From positions 62,001 through 126,000 of the forward strand of contig NZ_QOWJ01000015.1 in assembly GCF_003332885.2 (NCBI RefSeq): a stretch of 64,000 bases of DNA, written 5' to 3'. Below are positions 52,763-61,385 of this stretch, piece after piece (positions within the stretch are counted from its first letter, which is position 1; each line of letters opens with the position of its first letter). The notes under the pieces are model-generated. The model had not been told where the DNA came from. It was given only the letters and a program-made list of their open reading frames with translations, and did not search any database. The DNA is from Paracnuella aquatica. Its GTDB lineage: Bacteria; Bacteroidota; Bacteroidia; Chitinophagales; Chitinophagaceae. A program made the translations under genes and the position numbers.

Positions 52763-54901
52763 ATGTCTGTGTTCAACCAATCCAGGACGTATATCATCCG
52801 GATTATTTTTTTCGCAACCTTTCTTGTTATCCTGGCGCAGCTGTTCAACCTGCAGGTGCTTTCGAGCAAGTACCAGCAGCTGGCGCAGGAAAATGCCGTT
52901 TTCCGTAAGGTGGTGTACCCGCCCCGCGGAATTGTGTACGACCGCGAAGGCCGCGCCATTGTAAACAATACGCTGATTTACGACCTGATGGTAACCCCAT
53001 CGGAAATGCGCAACGTGGACACGGCCTATATGTGCCAGTTGCTGGAAATAGACACGGCGGAGTTCCGCAAAAGGGTGATCACAGCCATCATCAAAAACGG
53101 CCGCTACCGCCCCACGGCATTTGAAAGCCTGCTGGCGCCGGAAAAATATGCCCGCCTCGAGGAAAATATGTGGCGCTTTGGATCGGGGTTTTTCCTGCAG
53201 GAGCGCCCGGTACGAACCTATCCGTTTAATGCCGGTGCCCACTTTATGGGCTACATCGGTGAAGCCGATTCGGGCATCATCAACCGCTCGGGTGGTTTTT
53301 ACAAACCCGGCGACTATGTAGGCCGCTCCGGCATTGAAGCTTACTACGAACGCATGCTAATGGGGCAACGCGGTGTGCAATTCCTCATCAAAGACAACCG
53401 CAACCGCCTGGTGGGTTCATACGAAAACGGGGAATTTGACTCGGCGGCCATTGCCGGCCGTGGCGTGCAAACGTTTATCGACATTGAAGTGCAGCAGCTG
53501 GCCGAAAAGCTGATGACCAATAAAGTGGGTGCCGTGGTGGCCATTGAGCCCAAAACCGGCGGCATCATTGCCATGGTATCGGGGCCCAACTTTAGCCCTG
53601 AGGCACTGACCGGCCCCAACTTTAAAAAAACCTACAGCAAGTTTGTGCTCGATGTGTCGAGGCCACTGCTCAACCGCGCTATCAAAGGGCAATACCCACC
53701 GGGTTCTACCTTTAAGCCGCTGGGCGGACTGGTAGCGCTGGACCAGGGCCTCATTACCGCCGGTTTTGGTTATCCGTGCGGCGGCCGCTATTATGCCTGC
53801 GGCATCGGCAAACCTGGTTGTACCCACGCCGGCGGTGGCCACGCAGCCGACCTGCGCCGCGCCATTGCCAACTCGTGCAACTCGTATTTTACCCATGTAT
53901 ACCGCATGGCGGTGGACAACCCTAAATGGGGCAATGTAAAAGACGGCTACGCCAAATGGCAGGAATACATGAATGCGTTTGGCCTCGGTATTCGGCTGGG
54001 CGTGGACCTGCCCTCGGAAGACCGCGGCAATATTCCCGACACGGCGCGCTACAACAAAGTGTACCGCAATACCTGGAGCTCCTGTACCAACCTTACCCTC
54101 GGCATTGGGCAGGATATGATGACGGCCACACCGTTGCAACTGGCCAACGCCATGTGCGTTATTGCCAACAAAGGATATTACTACACGCCGCATATTGTAA
54201 AATCGGTGGACAACGAAACACCGCAGGATACCATTTTGCATAAGTTTCGGCAAAAGCACGAAGTGCTGACCCATATCCCGGATTCGGCCTTTAATGCCAT
54301 TATCTGGGGCATGCAGGATGTGGTAACTGCCGGTACGGCAAGGGCCGCCGCCATCCCGGGCATCAATATTTGCGCAAAAACCGGCACCGCTCAAAACTTC
54401 CGGATCATTGGCGGTAAAAAAGTGGAGCTGAACGAAAACTCGATGTTCGTGGCTTTTGCGCCCCGCGAAAATCCAAAGATTGCCATTGCGGTAGTGGTGG
54501 AAAACGCAGGTTACGGCTCCACCTCGGCGGCGCCCATTGCATCGCTGCTGATGGAAAAATACCTGAATGATACCCTGCGTCCTGAAAGCATTAAAAAAGC
54601 CGACGCTATGGCTGCCCGCAACCTGATGCCTTCCATCCTGAAGCGGGAGCAGTTTATTTTCGACTCGCTGCGGGCCGTTGAATGGTTTAAGATCACCAAG
54701 GACAGCGCCTACCTGCGCAAGTTTTGGAACAGCACCCGCGAAGAGCAGCGGAAACGCGACTCGATCAACAACGCCAATAAAAAAGCCGACACACCAACAG
54801 CGCCCAAACCACAACGCGTGGCTTATCACCTGTTTGAAGCCGTGCTGCCCCAGGAACATTTTATGAACGCCGGAAAACCAACCACCACACATGTCGCGTA
54901 A
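52763..54901 (+). CDS. mrdA: Penicillin-binding protein 2 (transpeptidase of the elongasome)
   Basis: 712 residues. A membrane anchor (TYIIRIIFFATFLVILAQLF) is followed by the dimerisation domain with PPRGIVYDREGRAIVNN and GYIGEADSGI and the transpeptidase domain: SxxK in PPGSTFKPL (Ser near 313), SxN in NSCNSYF and KTG in CAKTGTAQN near 538. Cross-links peptidoglycan during cell elongation in the periplasm. C-terminal extension after about 630 is Lys/Arg-rich. The ATG at 52763 fits the family. Its end overlaps rodA by 11 bases; mreB, mreC and mreD are not next to it, unlike in many Bacteroidota. Confidence 0.95.
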   Translation: MSVFNQSRTYIIRIIFFATFLVILAQLFNLQVLSSKYQQLAQENAVFRKVVYPPRGIVYDREGRAIVNNTLIYDLMVTPSEMRNVDTAYMCQLLEIDTAEFRKRVITAIIKNGRYRPTAFESLLAPEKYARLEENMWRFGSGFFLQERPVRTYPFNAGAHFMGYIGEADSGIINRSGGFYKPGDYVGRSGIEAYYERMLMGQRGVQFLIKDNRNRLVGSYENGEFDSAAIAGRGVQTFIDIEVQQLAEKLMTNKVGAVVAIEPKTGGIIAMVSGPNFSPEALTGPNFKKTYSKFVLDVSRPLLNRAIKGQYPPGSTFKPLGGLVALDQGLITAGFGYPCGGRYYACGIGKPGCTHAGGGHAADLRRAIANSCNSYFTHVYRMAVDNPKWGNVKDGYAKWQEYMNAFGLGIRLGVDLPSEDRGNIPDTARYNKVYRNTWSSCTNLTLGIGQDMMTATPLQLANAMCVIANKGYYYTPHIVKSVDNETPQDTILHKFRQKHEVLTHIPDSAFNAIIWGMQDVVTAGTARAAAIPGINICAKTGTAQNFRIIGGKKVELNENSMFVAFAPRENPKIAIAVVVENAGYGSTSAAPIASLLMEKYLNDTLRPESIKKADAMAARNLMPSILKREQFIFDSLRAVEWFKITKDSAYLRKFWNSTREEQRKRDSINNANKKADTPTAPKPQRVAYHLFEAVLPQEHFMNAGKPTTTHVA

Positions 54902-56228
54902 CCAACCAACAATTTCCAAAGGGGTAGACCAGGTTATGATCTGGCTGTACCTGCTGCTGGTGGGCATTGGGCTGCTGGCCATTTTTGCCGTTACCTACCG
55001 CGAAGGCGACCCGGTGCTGGCTTCGTTCCTGGGTTTTAAAACCGACTACAGCAAGCAGGCGTTCTTTTTTGTGCTGGCTGCTATTTTAGCCACATTTATC
55101 CTGCTTACGGATTCTAAATTTTTTACCGCTACTGCCAACATCTGGTATGCCTTCGGCATGTTGCTGATGCTGCTGGTATTTCCATTTCACTCCGAGGTAA
55201 AGGGCACCGAGTCCATTATCCGGTTTGGCTCCATACAGTTTCAGCCGGCCGAGTTTTGTAAAGTAAGCGTGTGCCTGGCGCTGGCAAAATACCTGTCCCG
55301 CCCCGATACCGATTTTACCAAAGGACGGTCGCAGCTGATTGCTGCAGGCATTGCCCTGCTGCCGGCGGTATTGTCTATTTTACAAAGCGAAACCGGGCTG
55401 GCCCTGGTGTACTTTGCTTTTTTCCTGGTCATGTACCGCGAAGGCTTGTCGCCAACGGTGCTGATCGTGGGCTTTTCGGCCGCCGTGCTGGTTATTGCCA
55501 CCATCCTGATGGAGCCCAATACACTGGCCATTGTACTCACTATTATTGCCGCACTAACGGCCTGGAGTATGCGCAGGCAGATCCGCCGCCGCAAATCGGT
55601 GTTGGTGAGCATTGTGCTGGTGTGGCTGCTTTGCGTGGGGGTACAGCGTTTTGCGGTGCCGTTCATTTTCCAGAACGTGCTGCAAAAACACCAGGTGGAG
55701 CGCATCTTTACCCTGTTTGGTACCGACAACCCGTACAGCGGCGTACCCAGCGAGGTGCAGGCAGCCAGTGGGGTAAAAAAAGAAGCGGTTTCCGATTACA
55801 ACGTAAAGCAATCAAAGATCGCCATTGGCTCGGGCGGCGTGCTGGGCAAGGGCCTGCTGAAGGGCACCCAAACGCGGTACGACTTTGTGCCGGAGCAGCG
55901 CACCGACTTTATCTTTTGCACCATCGGCGAGGGCTTTGGTTTTGTAGGCACCACCACCTTGCTGCTCATTTACCTGTTCCTGCTTTTTCGCATCGCCATC
56001 ATTGCCGAGCGGCAGCGCAGCGTGTTTAGCCGCGTATATGCTTACGGCGTCGCGTCGGTATTCTTTTTCCATATCGCCATCAACGTGGCCATGACAGTTG
56101 GCCTGGCGCCGGTGATCGGCATCCCGCTGCCTTTTGTAAGCTATGGCGGCACATCGCTCATTACGTTTACCATTTTGTTGTTCATCCTCATTCGCCTCGA
56201 TGCAGACCGGCAGATGGTGCTGCGGTAG
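54891..56228 (+). CDS. rodA: RodA-type peptidoglycan glycosyltransferase
   Basis: 445 residues, about ten membrane helices, SEDS family. Conserved: SIQFQPAEFCKVSVCLALAKYL, LQSETGLALVYFAFFLVMYREG, FVPEQRTDFIFCTIGEGFGFVG and the end GIPLPFVSYGGTSLI. RodA polymerises lipid II into glycan strands and works with PBP2, whose gene overlaps its start by 11 bases. The middle insertion between about 205 and 290 (MRRQIRRRKS, QVERIFTLFG) is somewhat longer than in E. coli RodA. A terminator follows. Confidence 0.95.
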   Translation: MSRNQPTISKGVDQVMIWLYLLLVGIGLLAIFAVTYREGDPVLASFLGFKTDYSKQAFFFVLAAILATFILLTDSKFFTATANIWYAFGMLLMLLVFPFHSEVKGTESIIRFGSIQFQPAEFCKVSVCLALAKYLSRPDTDFTKGRSQLIAAGIALLPAVLSILQSETGLALVYFAFFLVMYREGLSPTVLIVGFSAAVLVIATILMEPNTLAIVLTIIAALTAWSMRRQIRRRKSVLVSIVLVWLLCVGVQRFAVPFIFQNVLQKHQVERIFTLFGTDNPYSGVPSEVQAASGVKKEAVSDYNVKQSKIAIGSGGVLGKGLLKGTQTRYDFVPEQRTDFIFCTIGEGFGFVGTTTLLLIYLFLLFRIAIIAERQRSVFSRVYAYGVASVFFFHIAINVAMTVGLAPVIGIPLPFVSYGGTSLITFTILLFILIRLDADRQMVLR

Positions 56229-56273
56229 CCAAACAATCATCTGCGATGAGCACATCGCTTGAGCATAAGTCAC

Positions 56274-56310
56274 AAAGCTTCCATCTCTTCAAGAGATGGA
56301 AGCTTTTTTT
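56274..56310 (+). terminator. Terminator of rodA
   Basis: aaagcttccatctct and its complement form an almost perfect hairpin with a 2- to 3-base loop, followed by seven T (56304-56310). It lies 46 bases after the rodA stop. Confidence 0.85.
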
Positions 56311-56425
56311 ATGTAACCGGCTGTAGTAATGCTATTGAGCGCCTGTTGCGTCGCACACTTGTACGTTCTGTATCATTATTCGGCTTTTATCTATGCACCT
56401 GTAGCAAGCTGTTTCTTTTTATTAG

Positions 56426-56514
56426 CTGTCATGCCGAACTCGTTTCGGCATCTCCTTGTGCTCTTGTAAACTCCGCGAAGTGTCGGAGATGCCGAAACAA
56501 GTTCGGCATGACAG
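56426..56514. repeat. Hairpin repeat of the GTCATGCCGAACT type
   Basis: Arms 56426-56455 and 56485-56514 (start ctgtcatgccgaact) pair over 30 bases with one mismatch around a 29-base loop. Each arm itself contains the small palindrome gccgaa/ttcggc, so alternative folds exist. Confidence 0.85.
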
Positions 56515-56545
56515 ACACTGAGTGTAATAAGTGTCCTATACCACC

Positions 56546-56725
56546 GCTGATAATGCCCTTTCCTCGTAATCCTCTTTGCCACCAATTACGCTTTTTGCCT
56601 TGTCATCCTGAGCGCAGCGAAGGATCTGATCCTGCACCGGAATAAGCCATCAAATGGGAAAGGCATTATAGCAGCACTATTTCTTACATTAAACACCTAG
56701 GTGCTTCGCTGCGCTCAGGATGACA
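56546..56725. repeat. Interleaved inverted repeats with GTCATCCTGAGCG core
   Basis: A 22-base sequence at 56601-56622 (starts tgtcatcctgagcg) is perfectly inverted at 56704-56725. A second pair, gctgataatgccctttcc (56546-56563) and its near complement at 56656-56674, interleaves with it (A-B-A'-B'), so both stems cannot form as simple nested hairpins. Confidence 0.8.
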
Positions 56726-56866
56726 AACAGCAGAACAAACCATTTCCGGAACAGCAAAATCTTGAAACCAAACAGCTGCCCGGCCATAGTTTTTCCAGCC
56801 AACAAATAATGTCCGAACTTGCCGCCGTTATCGAAACCATTGAAATAAAACTTCTCGACCTCAATC

Positions 56867-57673
56867 ATGTCCGATCAAAATAGCAGCAGCGCCGACCTGG
56901 GTTCCTCCTCCACGGGGGCAAGGGGTGGCATTTTCCCACTTTCCGAAGGCACTTTCTCCATCGACAAAACAAAGATGTTTGTACCCTTCGACCTGGAAAA
57001 AGACCAGCGGCCGGCCGGCGCTATCCTGGTGGAGATCCAGCCGTTTTTGGTAAAAACCAGCAAAGACCTGTTGCTGCTCGATTGCGGCCTGGGCTACACG
57101 CTGCCCAACGGCAAACTGCAACTGCACGAGAACATCCGCAAAGCGGGCTTTGAGCCGGAGCAGGTAACCAAAGTGTTGCTATCGCACCTGCACAAAGACC
57201 ATGCAGGCGGCATTGGCAACCCCGAAAGCGGACGCTTTGCCGGCGGCCATGTGCTGAACCTGCCCAACGCAGTGTATTATGTGCAGCAGCGCGAACTGGA
57301 CTATGCCTGGCAAACCGGCGGCCCTTCATTTTTGATGGACGAACTGGAGCCGCTGATGCACTCGCCGCAGGTGCAGTTCATGCACGATGATCATGGCTTT
57401 ATTGATGATTATATCGAATACCGCCACACCGACGGCCATTCGCCGTTTCACCAGGTGTTTTGGATTCACGATGAAGGACAAACGATTTTCTTTGGTGGCG
57501 ATGAAGCGCCGCAATTGTCGCAGATGAAAGTGCGCTATAAAACCAAGTACGATTATAATCCCGACCGCGCCATGGAACTGCGCCAGCAGTTTTGGGCCGA
57601 AGGCATCGAAAAAGGCTGGACCTTTTTGTTTTACCACGATATCAAACACCCGATGCATCCGGCGGCGCAGTAA
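56867..57673 (+). CDS. MBL-fold metallohydrolase
   Basis: 268 residues. The metallo-beta-lactamase fold is shown by LLLDCGLGY and LLSHLHKDHAGG (HxHxDH), then FFGGDEAPQ as the probable Asp ligand and HTDGHSPFHQVFW, with a terminal H. Substrates range from lactones and thioesters to nucleic acids; none can be named. The first 25 residues (SSSADLGSSSTGAR) are polar and low in complexity. A start other than the ATG at 56867 is not obvious. Confidence 0.85.
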   Translation: MSDQNSSSADLGSSSTGARGGIFPLSEGTFSIDKTKMFVPFDLEKDQRPAGAILVEIQPFLVKTSKDLLLLDCGLGYTLPNGKLQLHENIRKAGFEPEQVTKVLLSHLHKDHAGGIGNPESGRFAGGHVLNLPNAVYYVQQRELDYAWQTGGPSFLMDELEPLMHSPQVQFMHDDHGFIDDYIEYRHTDGHSPFHQVFWIHDEGQTIFFGGDEAPQLSQMKVRYKTKYDYNPDRAMELRQQFWAEGIEKGWTFLFYHDIKHPMHPAAQ

Positions 57674-57993
57674 CAAAGGCTCACTCGGTACAATAACTTA
57701 TAAGGCTCTTATGTTGTTCGCCCGGGGTCTTCGCATCAGGCCTATGTACGCTGGCTTTGTTGCAAGACCCTAGGCGGACAGCCGAATGCCCATGCACATA
57801 GGCTTCCCAGTGAAGACGTCGAGAGTAATGGAGTTATACAACAGTTTTTAAGATAGCATTCGACAAACAAAACTGCAACCCCACAAGCAAAGACCATCAG
57901 TTTAACCGGAAAAATATTAAGCGCTGCCAGTAACCCACACGGTTGCATTTAACGCCATTCAAAAAATGCCGATAATGCGCACCGCCAATGCCG
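57674..57993. other. Intergenic region with a two-copy repeat, 320 bases
   Basis: It contains the first copy of a 55-base repeat (57718-57772) and, further on, imperfect inverted counterparts (acataggcttcccagtgaagac). No gene or terminator with a clear T-run was recognised. Confidence 0.6.
57718..57772. repeat. Repeat copy 1 of GCCCGGGGTCTTCGCA element
   Basis: Starts tcgcccggggtcttcgca and ends gcaagaccct; it shares about 85 percent of positions by eye with 60973-61026. GGGTCT and AGACCC at the two ends can pair. Downstream, words complementary to its left half follow (acataggcttcccagtgaag), giving a longer imperfect palindrome. Confidence 0.7.
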
Positions 57994-59055
57994 CTAGCGG
58001 ATCACTGCATTGATCTTTTCCCACAGCGCTGCATCAAAACCCGACACTGCAAACCGTGGGTTGGCCGGGTCCGATACTTCTCCCATTCTTACCACCACCA
58101 TATTTTTCTCGGGCACCACGTACAGGCGCTGGTCCTCTGCACCCATGGCCGCATACATGCCCGCCGGTGCATTGGGCACCAGCGCACCGCCAAACGTTGC
58201 CTGGCTGCCGGGTACCATATGCTTGGCCCTGCCGTTGAGCCACCATAGGTAGCCGTAAGATGGGTTGATGTTTTGCGAAGGCGCAATGCTTTCCTTAAAA
58301 AAAGCCTCGTCCACCACCTGCTCGTTGTTCCACTTGCCCTTGTGCAGCGCCAGCAGCCCAAACCGCGCCATGCTGCGGGTGTTGCTGTGGTAAACCCTGA
58401 AAATGACGCCATTGGCCCAAAAGCCTTCCATGCCAATCTTGTTGCGGAGGCGTGTGTTGAAATACGTTTCAAACTTTTGGTTGGCTGCACTTTCCACTAC
58501 ATCCATCAGTTTTTGAAAGACGTTGTGGTACGACCACCGCGTGCCGGCATCGGCCAGGTAAGTAAGCGTGGCTGGCCGCACCAGCTCGTACTGGTCGTTG
58601 AGGCCCGAGGTCATCGACAGCAGGTGCCTGGGCGTGATCATGGACTCTTTTTCCGGCGGTGCGCTGGTCCAGCCGGCGCCCAGGTATTGCGCAGCGCTGT
58701 TGTTGATGCGCAGCAGGCCTTCTTGCTGCGCAATGCCTACCGTGGCTGTTACCAGCGTTTTTCCTGCGCTGTTCCATTGCCATGCGGTAGTAGCCGTGTG
58801 CCCGTTGAAATATTCTTCCACCGCAATACGGCCGTTCACCAGGATCATAAACGACCGCGTATTTTTTTGCCGTAAAAATGTTTTCAGGTCTTCCAGCGCT
58901 GCCTCGTTCCAGCCCAGGCTGCTGCGGCTTTGGGTTTCCCAGGCAGCATCATTTCCGGGATAATAAGCGGCATCGTTCTCCGGATTGTTCGGTGTGTCTT
59001 TCTTGCACGAGGTAAGCAACAACAGGGTGAAAAACAGCAGAATGGATTTGCTCAT
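57994..59055 (-). CDS. Serine hydrolase of the beta-lactamase/penicillin-binding class C type, lipoprotein
   Basis: 353 residues from the ATG at 59053-59055. Lipoprotein signal MSKSILLFFTLLLLTSC with the lipid Cys at residue 17. The catalytic SxxK lies in WNSAGKTLV (residues near 95-100), and RWSYHNVFQK fits the second motif (YxN type: YHN). PRHLLSMTSGLND is a typical segment of this family. Such enzymes include esterases and D-aminopeptidases rather than resistance beta-lactamases. The protein should be anchored to the outer leaflet or periplasmic side of a membrane. An ATG four codons further upstream exists. Confidence 0.88.
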   Translation of the reverse strand: MSKSILLFFTLLLLTSCKKDTPNNPENDAAYYPGNDAAWETQSRSSLGWNEAALEDLKTFLRQKNTRSFMILVNGRIAVEEYFNGHTATTAWQWNSAGKTLVTATVGIAQQEGLLRINNSAAQYLGAGWTSAPPEKESMITPRHLLSMTSGLNDQYELVRPATLTYLADAGTRWSYHNVFQKLMDVVESAANQKFETYFNTRLRNKIGMEGFWANGVIFRVYHSNTRSMARFGLLALHKGKWNNEQVVDEAFFKESIAPSQNINPSYGYLWWLNGRAKHMVPGSQATFGGALVPNAPAGMYAAMGAEDQRLYVVPEKNMVVVRMGEVSDPANPRFAVSGFDAALWEKINAVIR

Positions 59056-59183
59056 AAACGGGTGCATGATTAGTTACAGACCATGGGGCGTAAAAATAGT
59101 TTAACAGCCACCACTTGCACTGCATCCTGGTTGCGGTTAGCAAAGCATACCACCGTTCTGCTTCCTACCTTCGCACTACATTT

Positions 59184-60518
59184 ATGAACATGCGATTTGA
59201 GGATTTTAAGCTGGAGAAACGTTTATTGAATGCCGTAACCGACCTGGGTTATGCCACACCCACCACCATACAGGAGCGGGTGTTTTCGGTGGTAATGAGT
59301 GGCGCCGATGTTTGCGGCATTGCACAAACCGGCACGGGCAAAACACTGGCGTACCTGCTGCCCCTGCTCAACCAATGGAAATATTCCAAAACAAAAGACC
59401 CGCAGATATTGGTGCTGGTACCCACCCGCGAACTGGTGGTGCAGGTAGTGGATGCCGTAAACCGCCTGGCGGCACAATTAAGCGTTACCACCATTGGGCT
59501 ATATGGCGGCGTCAACATCAACACGCAGCGCCTGGAGCTGCAGCCTGGTTGCGATGTGCTGGTGGCCACACCCGGCCGCCTGTACGACCTAGCCGTGACC
59601 GGTGCGTTCAAAATAAAATCCATCAAAAAGCTGGTGATCGACGAGGTGGATGAAATGCTGGCCTTGGGCTTTCGGCCTCAGTTGCAAAACATCATGGACC
59701 TGCTGCCGCAGCGCCGCCAAAACCTGCTGTTTTCGGCTACGCTAACCGAAGATGTGTCTGCGCTGCTCGATACCTATTTCGACAATCCGGTGCGGGTGGA
59801 AGCCGCACCTGCCGGCACACCGCTGAAGCAGATTGAACAGGCAGCTTACGAAGTGCCGAACTTTTATACCAAGGTGGCGCTGCTGCAACTGTTGCTGCGT
59901 GAAGACCATACGATGTCGAAAGTGCTGGTGTTTGCCGCCACCAAAAGCCTGGCCGACGACCTGTTTGCCGAACTCGAACCCGCATTTGGCGATAGCATTG
60001 GGATCATCCACTCCAACAAAGCGCAGAACGACCGGTTTCAAACCGTACAGCGCTTTAAGGACGGTACATACCGCCTCATCATTGCCACCGATATTGTGGC
60101 CCGCGGCATCGACATTGCCGAAGTGACGCATGTGGTGAACTTCGACCTGCCCGAGAGCCCCGAAAATTATATGCACCGCATTGGCCGCACAGGCCGTGCC
60201 GACCGCCAAGGGCATGCCATTAGTTTTATTACGGAAAGGGACAGTGCAGCAAAAGAGGAGATCGAAGCGTTTATGCAGCTGCAGATACCGGTGCTGGACC
60301 TGCCGCCGCACCTCGAAATATCAACGCGGCTTACCGACGATGAACTGCCCAAGGTACACATGAAAGTGCCGCCCGTTGACCTGCCGAAAAAAGAGGAGCG
60401 GGGCGCTTCTTTTCACCAGAAATCGGCCAAGAATATGAAGGTAAATGTGCGGGTTAGCCACAAGGAAAAAATGATGCTCAAATACGGCAAGCCTAAAAAG
60501 CGGCCGGGAAAAAAATAA
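59184..60518 (+). CDS. DEAD-box RNA helicase
   Basis: 444 residues from the ATG at 59184 (MNMRFEDFKLEKRLL; 59190 is a second option). Motifs in order: Q motif (TTIQERVF), I AQTGTGKTLAYL, Ia PTRELVVQV, II IDEVDEML, III SATL, IV VFAATKSLADDL, V ARGIDIAEV and VI HRIGRTGRADRQG. Motif II reads DEVD in place of DEAD, which occurs in some members. The C-terminal basic tail (about 425-444, KMMLKYGKPKKRPGKK) may bind RNA. It unwinds short RNA duplexes, probably in ribosome assembly or RNA decay. The VF530 gene follows after nine bases. Confidence 0.93.
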   Translation: MNMRFEDFKLEKRLLNAVTDLGYATPTTIQERVFSVVMSGADVCGIAQTGTGKTLAYLLPLLNQWKYSKTKDPQILVLVPTRELVVQVVDAVNRLAAQLSVTTIGLYGGVNINTQRLELQPGCDVLVATPGRLYDLAVTGAFKIKSIKKLVIDEVDEMLALGFRPQLQNIMDLLPQRRQNLLFSATLTEDVSALLDTYFDNPVRVEAAPAGTPLKQIEQAAYEVPNFYTKVALLQLLLREDHTMSKVLVFAATKSLADDLFAELEPAFGDSIGIIHSNKAQNDRFQTVQRFKDGTYRLIIATDIVARGIDIAEVTHVVNFDLPESPENYMHRIGRTGRADRQGHAISFITERDSAAKEEIEAFMQLQIPVLDLPPHLEISTRLTDDELPKVHMKVPPVDLPKKEERGASFHQKSAKNMKVNVRVSHKEKMMLKYGKPKKRPGKK

Positions 60519-60527
60519 ATATTGGCA

Positions 60528-60734
60528 ATGGTATCAAACGACCCGCTGCACGGCAAAACGCTGGAAGCCATCCTCAACCACCTCGTTGCCCATTTTGGGT
60601 GGGAAGAGCTGGGCCGGCGCATCCGCATCAATTGTTTTATCAAAGACCCCAGCATCAAATCGAGCCTCACGTTTTTGCGCAAAACGCCCTGGGCCAGGAA
60701 AAAGGTGGAAGAACTGTATATCCGTAGTTTGTAA
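60528..60734 (+). CDS. VF530-like DNA-binding protein (DUF2132)
   Basis: 68 residues, typical for the VF530 family: [39 protein letters not shown] and [16 protein letters not shown] are the conserved segments. The V. fischeri member has a solved helical fold and is thought to bind DNA; its role is unknown. It starts nine bases after the helicase stop, so the two are almost certainly co-transcribed. A TTG start two codons earlier is possible. Confidence 0.9.
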   Translation: MVSNDPLHGKTLEAILNHLVAHFGWEELGRRIRINCFIKDPSIKSSLTFLRKTPWARKKVEELYIRSL

Positions 60735-61385
60735 GCTGGGCCTAACGGCCAAGTGTAGCCGCACGATCATGTTTCATCCTGCCTGCTGCATCGTAGAAGC
60801 GCTGTAGTCCGCGCCATTGTTGGTGTGCCGCATTGCTTTTATGCATGGGCTGCACCAGCCACCACTGTGTAAGGATTTACTATCAGCCCGCGGCATCGCT
60901 TCAGGCCCCTTGTGGACTAAGGGGGCGTTGGTCATTGGCAACAGTCACCCAACATTGCAATCATTTCGCAGCTCGCCCGGGGTCTTCGCAAGTCGGCCTA
61001 TGTGGTTTGGCTTTGTGGCGAGACCCAGAGTTTTATATCGACTATTGCAGTTCTGCTCATGCAAAAGGAAACAGCCCCAAATTTACCTAAACACATTTAG
61101 CTTTTATCCTTACGAGACCGCTGCCGGAGTAAACAAAAACCGTGCTCTTGAAAAGGAAGCAACGATCTGTCGGGAGATGGTACGTGGGGCGTAACGGTTG
61201 GAAAAGGTGTATTGGCAATTGTTCTATCCTAGCGTTTTGCTACAAAGGCATTACAGAAGGCTTTTTGAAAAAAGTTTGGGATGGCGAGAAATTATAGCTA
61301 CGGTGTTGCCAACTCGATGACCATTTTCATATATTAGTCTATCTTTTTATTTTACTAGCATTGAGTTTTTACTTTAAAAATAATT
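60735..61385. other. Intergenic region of 650 bases ahead of the AT-rich NTPase gene
   Basis: It contains the second copy of the GCCCGGGGTCTTCGCA repeat (60973-61026) and, from about 61080, turns AT-rich like the gene behind it. The frame at 60817-61194 is open but shows no family features. Near 61335-61385 T-rich stretches could carry the promoter; a perfect TAnnTTTG was not found. Confidence 0.55.
60973..61026. repeat. Repeat copy 2 of GCCCGGGGTCTTCGCA element
   Basis: Starts tcgcccggggtcttcgca and ends gcgagaccca; see copy 1 at 57718-57772. The two copies differ by several substitutions and by small insertions in the middle. This copy lies about 360 bases upstream of the AT-rich NTPase gene. 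Confidence 0.7.

Noticed and set aside
56701-56883. Small plus-strand frame overlapping the MBL gene start
   Set aside because: Its first part is the right arm of a GTCAT hairpin, and its end only overlaps the true gene start; no evidence of translation.
60817-61194. Frame of 125 codons in the region before the NTPase gene
   Set aside because: It runs through a repeat element and a composition change, and the predicted product has no domain-like pattern or good start context.
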